The notes beneath the pieces are model-generated. The model saw only the letters and a list, made by a program, of their open reading frames with translations, made no database searches and was not told the origin of the DNA. Shown here one piece after another: positions 54,301-63,760 of a stretch of 64,000 nt of DNA. Made by a program: the position numbers and the translations under genes. The stretch lies in assembly GCA_907164885.2 (NCBI GenBank), contig OU015490.1, positions 241,313,949-241,377,948 on the forward strand. Direction: 5' to 3'. Each line of letters begins with the position of its first letter. The stretch's first letter is position 1. Source of the stretch: Dolomedes plantarius (lineage: Eukaryota > Arthropoda > Arachnida > Araneae > Dolomedidae).

Positions 54301-57045
54301 TTCCTTCGCAAAAAAAAATTGTACGTCTTGATATTTAAAAATGAGTATTTCAATTTAATGTTGTATTCAAGTAGTAGATAATCATTTTGACAATAACAAT
54401 CAACTACTAAAGAATTATTTTAGCTGTATAAAACACGTCTTATTAATAAAATAAAAAATGTTTATTTAAAAAATTTTGATAAGAATAAAGATTAAGAAGT
54501 TTTATTAAAAATGTCTGCAATGTAGACATAGATATAAAATAGTTGCAATGAAAGTAATTTTTTAACCAGGCACAATGAACTCAGTTCAAAGTTTAATCGT
54601 AATATTGTAAGACATTACCGTTTTCTACAGAAGAAACACAGTTTTTAATTCTTGAAATTTTTGAAAAGCCCAACCAATTATTTGTATCTGTTGGCACTAT
54701 AAATACAACTATTGTAAACCCAGAACATTTAAATAAGATGATTTATATACAAGTGTTTTATAAGTGATTTGACTGTCTTTTTTTTAATGCCTAAATTCTG
54801 TAGATCGCTGTATTTTCATAACGGTGGGGTGGGCCAAACGTTTGAAAATTTTCATTATTTTAGTTTACTCTATTCTTAATCGGCAATTAGGCAAAACTTT
54901 TAATATATTATTTATATTTATAGTCTGTTGTTATGGTCGGTGGTGCTGTGCTGTGGCTTACTCCCGGGGCGCCAAGGTTTGTTGTGAGAACCAAGGCGTT
55001 AGTTATGGAGAGCGCGACTGGGATACTCTGAGGGTGTCGCTGTATCACCATCTTAGCATCGGTTGTCTCCACTTCCACGCAGTCCGGATGGAAACTGGGC
55101 GATGGTCCAGTCTAAAAGAGACAATGGACGTTGGAGCCTTGACTGCCTCATATGGTGTTAGTTCATGGAGTACCGTTTGTTCTAAACTAATTACGGACCT
55201 GTGTTACTTTGTACGAGTATAGAAAACGCGCAGCGACGGACGTCTTCAGGTTCTACGCTTGTTGAATGCCTAGCAGCGGTACGATGTATTATTCTGACTT
55301 ACAGTCTGTACAGGACCAAGCATGCTTGGGAACTAAACTCTGGGGGTCCCACGTCAGGTTGACCACCTGACTGAGACATATGCTGTATGGCACCCCAAGC
55401 CCACGGTTACGAAAGCGGAGATGGGTACCGCCGGCCCTGGTCCACATCGGACTGTTGCGCCTTCAGTTTTAAGTTAACAGTCTGTTGTCATACACTGAAG
55501 AGCCATAAACACTGGTACACCTGCCAAATATCGTGTAGGGTCCCCACGAGCACGCATAAGTGCCTTAACACGACGTGGCATGGACTCAATGTCTGAAGAT
55601 ATCCCATAGGCAATTCACACCACGAATCTTGTAGGGCAGTTCACAAATCCATAGGGGGGGGGGAGTAGAAATCTTTTCTGAACAGCACGTTGTGAGGCAT
55701 CCCAGATATGCTCAATAATGTTCAAGTATGGGGATTTAGGTGGACAGTGAAAGTCTCTAAAGTGAGAAGAGTAATCCTGGAGCTCCTCGGTAGCAACTCT
55801 CGACGTGTTGGGTGTCGCATTGCCATGCTGGAATTGTCCAAGTCCGTCGTCATACACAATGGACATGATTGGGCGTAGATGATCGGACGGGATACTTATG
55901 TACCCGTCACCTGTCAGAGTCGTCTCTAGATGTATCAGGGGTCCCATATCAGGGGAAATGCACACGCCCCATACCATCAAAGAGGCTCAACCTGCTTGAA
56001 TAGTCCCTTGTTGACATGTACAGTCCATGGATTCATGAGGTTGTCTCCATAACCGCACAAGTCCATTCGCCCAATACAAATGGAAACGAGAATCGTCAGA
56101 CCAGACAGTCATCAACAGCTCAATGGAGGTGTTGGTTGGCCCATGCGAGGCGTAAATCTTTGTACCGTGCAGTCAACAACGGTACACGAGTGGGCTTGGA
56201 GCTGCAAAAGTCCTGATCAATGACGGTCTGTTGAACAGTTCGCACGCTGACATTTGTTTATGCCCTACCATTGAAATCCGCAGCAATTTGAGGAAGTGTT
56301 GCACGTATATCTCGTCAGTCGTCGACGGTCCCGTTCTTTCAATGTCTTTTTCAGGCCACACCGCTGTCGGAGATTTGATGCTTTAACGGATACCTGATAT
56401 TCACGGTACACTCGTGATATGGTCCTGAGCTAAAATCCAAATTGCACCGCTATCTCGGAGATGCTAAGTCCCATCTCTCATGCGCTGACTATAACTCCAC
56501 TTTCAAAGTCACATAAATCGTGATAACCTGCCATTGTAGAAGCAGGAACCGATATAACAGCTTCGCCAGACACCTACTGTCTTATATAGGCGCTGCCGAC
56601 CGCATCGCGTTACGCTGATTGGAAGCATTACTCCGTTATTCGCATAAGTACGCCTGTACCAGTTTTTGGGGCTCTTCAGTGTATATTTAATTATTCCGAA
56701 TTACTTTTTTATGGAATTTTCCGGAAAAAAGAGATGTAGAACAAACCCGAAATGCTTTGACATTAAATTTAAATAAATCTATTTACTTTTATATGAACGT
56801 CCAGTAAAATTAATGCATTATTATTCAGTACTTACCTCTCTATAGGAGTACCTATTGGAATGCTCAAAAACTCCTTTCAGAACAGAATCATCGTTTATTC
56901 CCGAGCATATCAAATTAGCGTAATGATATGCCTTAAAACAAACACACGGTTGAACGTCCTCTGGAGGTGGACAACCTGTTTCTCCCAGAACTGCAGACCA
57001 TAGTACAGCGTTCAAAGCGATGAAGAATGCACCATAGAACTCCAT
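38160..57045 (-). CDS. LRR-B: secreted leucine-rich-repeat protein, 314 aa, six exons over 19 kb
   Basis: Exons 56836-57045, 51444-51613, 47799-47959, 46422-46536, 40714-40862 and 38160-38299 join in phases 0, 2, 1, 2, 1 to a single 945-bp frame. Signal peptide about 1-24 (MEFYGAFFIALNAVLWSAVL), cap CPPPEDVQPCVC, repeats, then LRRCT NPLKCDCSLLW with GTCATP and final DFKC. Joins restore repeats: LYFQENELTSIPNDLF across exons 4/5 and VMLDDNPLKCDC across 5/6. The cap motif is characteristic of arthropod proteins annotated 'oplophorus-luciferin 2-monooxygenase non-catalytic subunit-like'. It is a tandem paralogue of LRR-A with more introns. Exon 2 has extra copies nearby at 50503-50645 and 50998-51140. 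Likely extracellular; ligand unknown. Confidence 0.82.
39104..39276. mobile_element. Small MITE, pogo/Tigger-like ends
   Basis: Inverted ends CAGTGGAATCTGGATCTAT and, from the right, CAGTGGAATCTCGATCGAT. About 173 bp, non-coding, in LRR-B intron 5. Confidence 0.6.
39710..40326 (-). mobile_element. Deleted DUF4817-type transposon
   Basis: Inverted ends CAGGGTGCGGC on both sides with TATTG flanking each end, a possible 5-bp duplication. The 617-bp interior fuses the N-terminal and C-terminal ends of a transposase. In LRR-B intron 5. Confidence 0.7.
39855..40204 (-). pseudogene. DUF4817-type transposase with internal deletion
   Basis: Minus strand begins MSWSGEHCSFVIEVRFKNND, then AAQRSFRTCFEL, a stop, RNARETGFALSRKSSGRP and TPENVQRV, and jumps to ATIPPDITNSVMVNFREW, the transposase C-terminus. 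The whole DDE catalytic domain is deleted, so it is inactive. Family recognised by the MSWSGEH start and the GRP-TPENV linker. Confidence 0.78.
40714..40862 (-). CDS. LRR-B exon 5
   Basis: 149 bp between acceptor 'tttactctacag' and donor gtattt. Encodes ENELTSIPNDLFTNMPYLQT and RNNYLKTLPEAAFDG, the two best-conserved repeats. Confidence 0.85.
41395..43447. mobile_element. DNA transposon with long TIRs around a CXC-tailed gene relic
   Basis: The left end ('tagtgaggtggctta', 'attaccattacctggtggat', 'gtatgaaggtaccttaaggt', 'gtggaatttctaaaaa') is matched in inverse order at 43305-43447, giving terminal inverted repeats of about 130 bp. The decayed gene lies between them. No clear target duplication. 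In LRR-B intron 4. Confidence 0.7.
41756..43075 (+). pseudogene. Relic of a CXC-tailed transposon protein
   Basis: Frames with many stops and shifts resemble an uncharacterised multicopy arthropod and cnidarian family. Anchors: SHEEAGMRFVFHVLPSLQQK near 42286, the NVYTVVIVILAGTFYELIVK segment (family form usually 'VDTDVVVLA'), VAFGMGKHYRFYHK near 42448, and a C-terminal KCPCKVYC, KCGKANLNCPPLCKCKCN cysteine cluster like Tesmin/TSO1 CXC domains. The 'DTDV' acidic residues are lost (VYTV). Which transposase superfamily this belongs to is not settled here. Confidence 0.65.
43448..44690. other. LRR-B intron 4, unassigned part
   Basis: A GC-richer block with 'gtaacgtaacgcaacgctcc' near 43580 and 'cgttacattacgttactg' near 43478 looks like part of an unassigned repeat. 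The rest is AT-rich and non-coding. Confidence 0.35.
44691..45976. mobile_element. Element with 'ttactttgtgac' inverted ends
   Basis: Left AATACGGGGTGGGATTACTT then TGTGAC; right inverse AATACCGTAAAATGGGTTAC then TTTGTGAC. Internal sub-terminal copies of 'gtcacaaagtaaccc' near 45115 and 45755. A frame at about 45215-45360 reads EQNLPKDEFPHLLKQLMAAL, reminiscent of the C-terminal part of a transposase, but too short to place. Interrupted by a SINE at 45385. Confidence 0.55.
45385..45662 (+). mobile_element. tRNA-type SINE, family B (copy 1), with target duplication
   Basis: Head GCCCGGTGGCGTGGTGGTTA (A box) and GGTCCAGGGTTCGACCCTGA (B box); 'gactgggc' can pair with the 5' end as an acceptor stem. 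Body contains 'accaagcatgcttgggaact' and 'ggagatgggtaccgccggcc'. The flanks carry an imperfect 19-bp duplication starting TATATATAATTGTG (45366-45384, 45663-45681). A tRNA gene is not called because the sequence continues as a SINE body. Confidence 0.85.
46422..46536 (-). CDS. LRR-B exon 4
   Basis: 115 bp between acceptor 'tttctcttttag' and donor gtaagt. Encodes AFLEFTNLEKIAIDACKLTR and FNVKVLYF; phases 1 in, 2 out. A (TA)n run starts 16 bp beyond its acceptor. Confidence 0.82.
46552..46621. repeat. (TA)n microsatellite
   Basis: About 35 TA units in LRR-B intron 3, next to the exon 4 acceptor. Confidence 0.95.
46622..47798. other. LRR-B intron 3, unassigned part
   Basis: Short open frames at 46792-46989 and 47027-47224 have no recognised domains. 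Nothing else seen. Confidence 0.4.
47799..47959 (-). CDS. LRR-B exon 3
   Basis: 161 bp between acceptor 'cttgaatcctag' and donor gtaact. Encodes ISHWELLTPLTDLHLLTIYY and KSLTQLTMYATGTKEIQS; phases 2 in, 1 out. Confidence 0.82.
48258..48316. repeat. (TA)n microsatellite
   Basis: About 28 TA units in LRR-B intron 2. Confidence 0.95.
48905..49235 (+). mobile_element. tRNA-type SINE, family C (diverged copy)
   Basis: Head 'agcctagtggcagcgcattg', 'aggccggagagttcttccat' in the body and 'acaacaagaaa' tail follow the order of the copies at 52652 and 28722, but with considerable divergence. Confidence 0.55.
49369..50160 (-). mobile_element. Mariner element with internal deletion
   Basis: TA on both sides; ends CAAGATGTGACCGATAAATA and, from the right, CAAGGTGAGACCGATAAGTA. 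The 792-bp length against 1.3 kb for a full mariner indicates deletion. In LRR-B intron 2. Confidence 0.85.
49604..50000 (-). pseudogene. Mariner transposase relic
   Basis: Minus strand: VNMKFCFKLIEK (helix-turn-helix start) is fused after a frame shift to KSKVKTILITFLDAQGLIHK, then EFIPEGQTVNADFYGQVLKR, LLPDNARPHTA with the second catalytic Asp, and HPSYSPDLS before the third. The first catalytic Asp region is in the deleted part. Inactive. Confidence 0.85.
50503..50645 (-). CDS. Duplicate of LRR-B exon 2, copy a (use uncertain)
   Basis: Same as copy b: frame open, donor gtaaga kept, 143 bp if the same AG acceptor is used, entering at phase 0 and leaving at phase 2 like the working exon. 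About two residues differ (NFHH, LKN). The acceptor is weak. Confidence 0.4.
50998..51140 (-). CDS. Duplicate of LRR-B exon 2, copy b (use uncertain)
   Basis: Same exon with an intact frame from YLPEEMFDNAEVSELY to LHLENTKVT and conserved donor gtaagt. It differs from the working exon by about four residues. It lacks the sequence for the first nine residues; an AG in the AAG codon just before TAC could serve as a phase-0 acceptor, but its pyrimidine tract is weak. Either an alternative exon or an unused duplicate. Confidence 0.4.
51444..51613 (-). CDS. LRR-B exon 2
   Basis: 170 bp after acceptor 'tttttttactttcag', a strong pyrimidine tract; donor GA/gtaaga. Encodes VHITFSTLKYLPEEMFDNAE and the next repeat, ending LHLENTRVT. 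Confidence 0.85.
51779..51810 (+). mobile_element. Unpaired TTAA-type MITE end
   Basis: TTAAGGGGAGTCATCACCTT resembles the ends at 27193 and 53056. No partner found downstream. Confidence 0.35.
52652..53003 (+). mobile_element. tRNA-type SINE, family C (copy 2)
   Basis: Head 'gaggtagcctagctgtagcg' and 'ggatcggatcccgatacg'; body 'tgcagaccggagagtaactc' and 'aaattgaggtggcacctggc'; tail ends in 'aaacaacaacaacac'. Complete and uninterrupted, in LRR-B intron 1. Confidence 0.8.
53056..53830. mobile_element. TTAA-flanked MITE
   Basis: TTAAGGGAACTCACGACC at left; inverse of TTAAGGGGACTCACTACT at right. About 775 bp, non-coding; the arms match only over about 15 bp. Confidence 0.65.
53831..54930. other. 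LRR-B intron 1, AT-rich part
   Basis: Three loose copies of 'tgaatatttatttgaatatt' with 'ggaatataaaaaa' context near 53990-54130. Otherwise nothing. Confidence 0.35.
54931..55311. other. GC-richer block of unknown origin
   Basis: About 380 bp with much higher GC than its surroundings and long open frames, ending against a SINE fragment. Probably a degraded repeat; not recognised. Confidence 0.35.
55312..55475 (+). mobile_element. tRNA-type SINE, family B (3' fragment)
   Basis: Matches the body of 45385-45662 from 'aggaccaagcatgcttggga' to 'cctggtccacatcggactgt'. The tRNA-like head is missing. Confidence 0.8.
55493..56681 (-). mobile_element. Tc1-like transposon, inactive
   Basis: TA on both sides; ends CACTGAAGAGCCATAAACAC and, from the right, CACTGAAGAGCCCCAAAAAC. 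Transposase remains inside are broken. In LRR-B intron 1. Confidence 0.85.
55615..56540 (-). pseudogene. Tc1-like transposase pseudogene
   Basis: Minus-strand pieces: VWSDDSRFHLYWANGLVRLW with the first catalytic Asp, a stop, MVWGVCISPDMGPLIHLETT, and QFQHGNATPNTSR where the usual 'QDN' is now HGN, losing the second catalytic Asp, followed by PPKSPYLNIIEHIWDASQRA with the Glu retained. The N-terminal half is scattered over several frames. It belongs to a different Tc1 subfamily from the element at 35830. Confidence 0.85.
56836..57045 (-). CDS. LRR-B exon 1
   Basis: ATG at 57045; 70 codons ending SYRE before donor gtaagt (phase 0). An upstream in-frame GTG was not used as start. Carries the signal peptide and cysteine cap. 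Confidence 0.85.
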
Positions 57046-57328
57046 AATATCCACAAGTACACTTATTTCCTTGAAAATGTGCGAAGTAAAATCTGTATCA
57101 TTAAACGTCGTAGATTCGTGATATGTTTATCGCCGATAAAGTTATCGCCAAATTTTTCACTTTCAGATACGTTTCTTGCAAGACTGCCTTAAACCACGAA
57201 TTCTATAAATCTTTGGAGATAAAGGTAACTTTTTTAAATTCGGGAAATAAGAAGTTGTTTTCGACATACATACATTCATACGAACAAACAAACAAATACA
57301 CACACAACACATACACATATATATACAT

Positions 57329-57386
<58 letters not shown>

Positions 57387-58408
57387 GCTTGTCTGTTTGT
57401 TTGTCCGCTATAGAATCATAGACTGTTTCCCCCACCGTGACAAAATTCGGCACAGTTAATGTTTAGGACCCGAGAAACTTAAATCAGGAAAAACGAAATT
57501 TGGGGCTCAATTAGTTTATTAAAATTAAAATTTTAATGATTTTTGTTCCCCTAAGCACACCTCTTAAATGTGGATACAGCCCCTTCACCACAACCAGTCA
57601 AATTCGATACGCAGGGGAAAAGAGGTTTGTTGGGGTGATCTGGGGGTGGTTTGAGATTTGGTTTCGGGGTGACGGGGGGGGGGGGGAAGGGCGAAGTGTT
57701 TATTTTATTTTTCTTACGTTTAGTGGAGTCGTGAGTCTAAAAAGGTTGAGAACCGCTCTTTTAGACAATTTTAGACAATGGCGTTCAAACTAATAGAACT
57801 TAATAAAATTTGGGGAAAAAAGGAAGAAGAAAAAAAAAGAAAAATTAAGTTTGTTCCATGGCCAGTTTTTGGAAGCCTTCTGTTGATCTAAATATATTAA
57901 CTGTTTGACGATCATAAAATGGGAGGAAGTTTAAGAGTTCTACAGGTTTTTTCCCCTAAGTTCGCGAAACAGAGTTAACATACGATATCTATTTGAATTA
58001 CTTTTTCCGTGAAATCATATAAGATAAATCTTTTAGAGTTTTTTGGTCTTTTAAGCAGTGGGAGGAAAAGCTCTTTAAACAGAGAAACATAACGACACAT
58101 AACTTTCATTCCGAACAATTAGTCCATTAGTTATATTAAGGCATAAGAAAATTAATGAAATTATTTTTAAAGAATGATTGCCTGGGTAGGTATATAGATA
58201 TAAAATTTTTCATGCTTTCATCAAAAAAATACTGGGTATATCATTTCAGTAGAAACGCGATCAGCGTATTCTGTCTGGCCAGATGAACATGAAGAGCGGG
58301 GGGTGCAGCCCAGTATTTTTATATATTTTATATATATATTTTATATATATTCAAACGCATTCATTTTATATATATATTCATACGCCATATATATTTTTTA
58401 TATATATA
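57046..58408. other. Upstream of LRR-B: promoter region, (TA)n run and repeat debris
   Basis: The LRR-B promoter should lie just above 57045. A (TA)n run at 57337-57380 is followed by 'gcttgtctgtttgtttgtcc', a motif common in TA-flanked arthropod repeats. A G14 run is at about 57674. No genes. Confidence 0.4.
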
Positions 58409-58410
58409 TA

Positions 58411-59815
58411 CACTGCTGGCCACCCAAATTGCAACACCAAGAAAGACAAGAGATATCACAACAAAATTTATTTTGTAGATAACATGTTGACCAAGTATCA
58501 AATGATTAAATTTATAGACTTCTGTGAAGTGTGGTTCCTGCCAAAATCAGTAGCCAGAGTAGCCGCCATTGTTGGAGATCACCGCTGCCACACGCCTCGG
58601 CATTGATTCAAAGAGACTTTGGATGAGTTCTTGGGGTACACCAGACCAAGCAGCTTCCACACGTTGCCAAAGTTGATCTGCTGTGGCAGCTGGGGATGGA
58701 ATCTGGGTCAATCGTAGAGCAACCATGGACCACATGTTTTCTATCGGCGAAAGATCCGGACAGCGAGGCGGCCAGGGAAGCAATTCAATCTGGCGATTCA
58801 CGAAGAACCATTGGACAATGCGTGCCACTTGTGGTCGCGCATTATCCTGTTGAAATATGGCTATGGGAAATCCCTGAAGGTAAGGAAGGACAACTGGCTC
58901 CAACACCTCGGAGATGTAGCGCTGGCTGTTTAAAGTATCGGCAATGCGTACTAGAGGTGTGCGAGAGTGATATCCAATACCGCCCCATACCATAATATCC
59001 GGTGCAGGACCAGTGTGGCGGTGCATAACGCAGCTGTTCAGCATCCTCTCTTCACGGTGTCTCTAGACTCGAATGCGACCATCGTGGTTTTGCAGACAGA
59101 AGCGTGACTCGTCAGTAAAGACAATTTCATTCCATTCTGCCGTCCACATCCTTCTGTCATCGCACCATTGGCGGCGGAGGCGTCTGTGGTTCTGCGTCAA
59201 GTGTAGACAAAGCAATGGACGTCTTGCGGACAGATAACTCTGCTGTAAACGGCGTCGAATGGTACGCGCAGACACTGGATGATGCGTTACAGACTGCATG
59301 TGCTGTGCTATGGTTCGTGATGTGACTGAGCGATCCGTCACTGCCATGAGCATAATTTGCCTGTCATCACGTGAAGTGGTGCGCTGAGGTGGATGCGATC
59401 GAACACGCCGGTCCGTCGTACCCCATGCATCCAACGATCACATATCCGCATTACAGTTGTTTGGTTTCGTCCAACACGACTACCGATTTCCCTGAAAGAT
59501 AATCCACAATCTCAGTAGGCCACTATCCTTCCTCTGTCGAACACGGATACTTGATCAAAAGATGATCGCTGTTTTCGACGAGGCATAATTGATCGTTTTT
59601 TTGAAAAAACCACAAGAAAAACACAATTGCCGAATTTGAAATCGTCGAAATCTCCAAGCCTTAAATAGTGCTTTGAAGTGGCGCGACAGGCACGCGTGAT
59701 GTGCGTCTGCGCTGAAATTCTAATCATTTGCATATCTCACCTCCGCTAATGCATGTTGTAAATTTCATGTTATTTGCATGTTTCCTTCAGGGTATTGCAT
59801 TTACAGTGGCCAGCA

Positions 59816-59818
<3 letters not shown>
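58411..59818 (-). mobile_element. Tc1-like DNA transposon, inactive sister of 35830-37231
   Basis: TA on both sides, inside a (TA)n run. Ends CACTGCTGGCCACCCAAATT and CACTGCTGGCCACTGTAAAT are a better matched inverted pair than in the intact copy. Closely similar to the intact copy along its length. Confidence 0.92.
58547..59587 (-). pseudogene. Tc1-like transposase pseudogene
   Basis: Aligns end to end with the intact 346-aa transposase. Damage: a stop near 59513 (after GRIVAY), a 1-bp deletion near 59426 (RWMHG where the intact copy has RWMQEG) and TGG to TAG near 59062 (after DGRIRV). The catalytic motifs VFTDESRF, QQDNARPQ and LSPIENMW are still readable, so inactivation is recent. Confidence 0.92.
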
Positions 59819-59872
<54 letters not shown>

Positions 59873-59895
59873 GAGAGAGAGAGAGAGAGAGAGAG
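59819..59895. repeat. (TA)n(GA)n microsatellite
   Basis: TA run of about 25 units, then about 12 GA units; the target of the adjacent Tc1-like insertion. Confidence 0.95.
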
Positions 59896-61465
59896 ATGAA
59901 TGAAGGACAAGGTCAGAGAACATGTGCAAAGTGCGAATTCTCAAGCTAGAACTGTTTAAGACCAGGTATATAAATTAAAAGGATAACTGCATTAAAAATT
60001 GAGAACAATATATAAAGAATTTAAATAATACATAGCCAATATCGAATTAAATGTAAAGAGAAAGGAAATATGTGAGACAGAAAGAGAATAACTTCAGCAT
60101 TCGTGTATAAATAGTTTTTGCGCATGTAAAAAGCATGAAACTGTGTGCGTGTCACCAACAACCCTTGGGATAGATTATCTCTAGTGAGAGTTCAAATAGT
60201 CACGTTTGCAGTTATTGCAATGATTATAAAATGTGATTTAACTTTATAAGCTCTGTGTATGTAATGCATAATCATAGTCAACATAACTTACTTTTTAAAG
60301 GGATATGTATATACGACATTATCTCGTGGATAATAAATTGTCACAGAGGACTTCCATTCGATTCCTGTTTTCACTCAGGGAATATCTATTTAATAGCGAA
60401 ACTTTCAGTTAGTCAGTAATTTAAAAATTGCATTTCTTATTCATATGCTGGCATTTGTCAATACTAGCATGAGTATGAAAATAAAAAAGTAGGGTTAACA
60501 GATGTAAACATAACAGAAACCTTATGAAACAAGTTTTCCTCAAATATTTGACATGGATTACTGATTTATAGGAATTTTTAACTATTCATATTACATTAAG
60601 GGGGTACAGGACACAAAATTGTTCAAATTCTTTAAAAAATTTTATTGCATTAAACATTTCTGTGTTTTTTTACGCTTAAAATGACGTATCATTTTTCTAT
60701 CTTAATTTGAACAGGAGAAATTAATATTTTTTTTTTGCAACATTCTAATAGTAGCCAAGCGTTGTTTAAACCTGTAAGGGAGTTTTTTGCATGATGGTTT
60801 TTTTTTTCCCCCATATCTCGTCTTTAAATTGATATAAGTCATGAACCTTTAAAGATAAATGGTTAAAACTTGGAACATGTCTTTTTCAACTATTTTACTT
60901 TAATTTTGACTCAGCAAATATGAAAAAAAAATATTTACTTTTGAAAATATCATTTTTTAAAATTATGTTACATAATTTTATTTTGTAATTTTTAATATAA
61001 ATATTTTAATTATTTTTTAAATTAATATTTAAAAAAATGCTGTATCAAAATTAAAATTTATATATTTCTGTTTAATTAAATGAAAAAGAATTTAAATTCG
61101 ACAAATAATATTTCGAGTTATAACAATTTTAAATTACCCCTCTTTTTTTTTATTTTTTAAATTTAAAATTTTTTTAAAAACATTTTGAGAAGTTTTATGA
61201 AGAGATTTTGTTTACAAATTTTATGGTTAACCATCACAAAAAAATTCAAAATTTTAACTCAATAAATAATTTTAACTTGATCAAGTTAAAAAGAAAGGTG
61301 GTGGTCAATTCAAACTTGAATTGCGGCCTGTCTCTTTTTTTTCTTGCAACAAAATGTTTACATCAAGGAAAATAGTATCACCTTTGTAATTAGCTCCGAT
61401 TCATGGGAAAAGAAATACAATAGTTCAAGTGCTTTTTAAAGACTGCAAGTCATTAAAAAAAGGGA
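59896..61465. other. AT-rich non-coding stretch
   Basis: An unpaired TTAAGGGGGTACAGGACAC at about 60597 resembles a TTAA-type MITE end. No genes. Confidence 0.4.
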
Positions 61466-61466
61466 A

Positions 61467-61965
61467 AAGTGGATACTTTTCCATTGGTTACTGACCTGAC
61501 AGTATCGTTAACAACTGCAAATACGCTAAAAAAATGCTAGAGATATCAATGTGTAAAGGTCGGAAGGCTAAATTCGTACAGAACATGATGAAATATGTGG
61601 TCCATAACAAAGCGTTGTTAAAGGACATAACTTATATAAAGTTCCCCAAAATATCGGTAAAGTGGATACAGTATCGTTAACAACTGCAAATACGCTAAAA
61701 AAATGCTAGAGATATCAATGTGTAAAGGTCGGAAGGCTAAATTTGTACAGAACATGATGAAATATGTGGTCCATAACAAAGCGTTGTTAAAGGACATAAC
61801 TTATATAAAGTTCCCCAAAATATCGGTAAAGTGGATACTTTTCCATTGGTTACTGACCTGACAGTATAGTTAACAACTGCAAATACGCTAAAAAAAAAAC
61901 GCTAGAGATATCAATGTGTAAAGGTCGGAAGGCTAAATTCGTACAGAACATAATGAAATACTAGT
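61467..61965. repeat. Tandem repeat, about 2.6 copies of a 169-193 bp unit
   Basis: 'gttaacaactgcaaatacgc' recurs at about 61507, 61676 and 61869, with 'aaaggtcggaaggctaaatt' and 'aaagcgttgttaaaggacat' between. The unit lengths differ because the second junction keeps a 'cttttccattggttactgac' block missing at the first. Near-identical copies imply recent origin. Confidence 0.9.
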
Positions 61966-62089
61966 TGGTACCCGTCAAAACATAACGGCTGGATAGTAAT
62001 TGAATGTACTAATACACAAATTATACACAACACATCTTTTCCAAATGTTGAAAATCATAATAATGCGGAAACAAATTAATGTGTTTAAG

Positions 62090-62425
62090 CGGCCTCGAGC
62101 TTAGTGAGTATCTACAGCCAGATTTAAAAATGTCACTGAACATGCGCAGAAAACAATTTTTCAATTGTAAATTATCGCTAATTAAACAGCGCGAAATAAA
62201 CAATTTTCATCAGGTTTAATCTTATATTTCACAAACATAATTATCATAAAAATAAAAAGGGCAGAGAGAGATCTAGAGCGACTCCTAGGAATAAACGTAT
62301 TTACAATTAAAACATGTCACTGAGCATGAGCAGAAACAGCGAGTTTCTAATGCCAGATTTAAACATGCCACTGGGCATGTGCAGAAATCAGTTTTGAATT
62401 GTAAATTATCGCATATTAATAGAAA
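62090..62425. repeat. Local direct repeats around 'ccagatttaaa' and 'catgtgcagaaa'
   Basis: The block 'ccagatttaaaaatgtcactgaacatgcgcagaaa' is echoed at about 62315-62350 and 62350-62390 with substitutions, along with 'caattgtaaattatcgc'. Non-coding. Confidence 0.45.
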
Positions 62426-62534
62426 TTGCGGTTACAAAGACCAAATTTGACAAATCTACAGATAACAATTGTTGTGTATCGCTTTATAATTAAAAAAATA
62501 TATAAATTAAAAATACAGGGAATTAAATACCTTA

Positions 62535-62640
62535 ATAATTTTCTCCACCTATTGTTTAACTTTCATGAGTGTCATTAGATTAATTTTCGCACGGATTAAT
62601 TGTAGAGACATTCATGAAAGTTGAGCAAATGATAAATCAT
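62535..62640. repeat. Imperfect hairpin
   Basis: 'ttaactttcatgagtgtcat' and the later 'attcatgaaagttgagcaaa' are inverted around 'ttaattttcgcacggattaa'. Could be a small folded-back element; non-coding. Confidence 0.4.
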
Positions 62641-62989
62641 GTTTTATGTACTATAAATGTTGCATGCAGGTATTTAATTTATTTTTAGTGTTTGATTGAT
62701 TGACAATTTTCAATTTATTTTAATTCTTTTTCATGTGGATTGACTGACTCAAGGTAAAGTTTTTTCTTTAAATGAAACTTTGTTTAGTCTTTTTATTTCT
62801 TTTCCCCCTTTTTATTTTTAAGTTTTATAAGCTTAATTTTATTCCTTTTGTTATATATATATTTTAAATTATCGCGTATTGGTTTGAAACACAGAAGTGC
62901 TTCACGAGAGTCTTAAAGAAATGGCGATACAGTTTATTCAGTTTTATTCAAATAAGGAGATGATTTTACTCACTTTTTGCTAAGGAATG

Positions 62990-63760
62990 CCCTGATAAGC
63001 GGACCACCTGGGGCTCCCCCCCCCCTGTATTCTTGATACCCGGATGTGAGAGGGTCAGAAGCCCTGGACATGCGTGCGGCCAATAACAGCACAGATGATG
63101 TAATTAAAAGGAGCCACGTGGAATGGACTAAAAAAGATTATAAAAAGGCTGCATACGAAAAAGAGAGGACCCTTTTCTGGCTGACTCGCTGACTTTTACT
63201 CTGATCCATGCTGCCTGTTCGGTGCCTACTGAAAACTTGGTAGAACGTCATGATGAAGATTGTTGAACAAAGACCCTGGACCTCGAGTATTGACTCTCCC
63301 GATGTACGAAGACGATGGAGCAGGGAAGTGGTCTTGAGGCTTTAAAGCTATCCGATAAAATAAGTTTTTTTTTGCCATGGCATAATTTAATTTCATATTT
63401 TTTTTTAGTTTTTCTTGTCAGTCATTCGCATATTTTTTTTTGAGTGTCCATTTTTTTTCTTTATATTGTTCAGAGTGATACTTATTAATTTATTATGAGG
63501 GATATTATTAGTTAATATTATGTTTATAAGTAGAACGAGTGATATTATTAATATGTATGTGTATATTGATGTATAAAGATCTTGAGGCAATGAGATAAGA
63601 TTTCTCTAAATTCTATTGTTTAACGTAAGGTGATAAGATTTTATTAATTTGTGTTAAAAGTAATGAATAAAATTTTTTGGTTTGTTCCCACAGTTAAAAT
63701 TCTGTCTGTCATGTTTTGTGAGTAATCATTTGTGAATTTCTGTTAGCCACAGAATCTAGG
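62990..63760 (+). promoter_or_regulatory. TATA-containing block, candidate LTR or promoter
   Basis: A GC-richer segment holds 'tataaaaaggctgc' near 63139 and, after about 200 bp, long AT-rich sequence with AATAAA near 63666. This order (promoter, then signal) fits an LTR or a transcription start. No matching second copy in the window and no clear TG...CA ends with target duplication, so it is left as a candidate. Confidence 0.3.

Noticed and set aside
54824..55222. 132-codon open frame
   Set aside because: Starts in AT-rich intron and runs into a GC-richer repeat-like block of LRR-B intron 1; no recognisable domain.
54931..55311. Possible horizontally acquired segment because of higher GC
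   Set aside because: Short, adjacent to SINE and Tc1 debris, no recognisable foreign gene; a degraded repeat is simpler.
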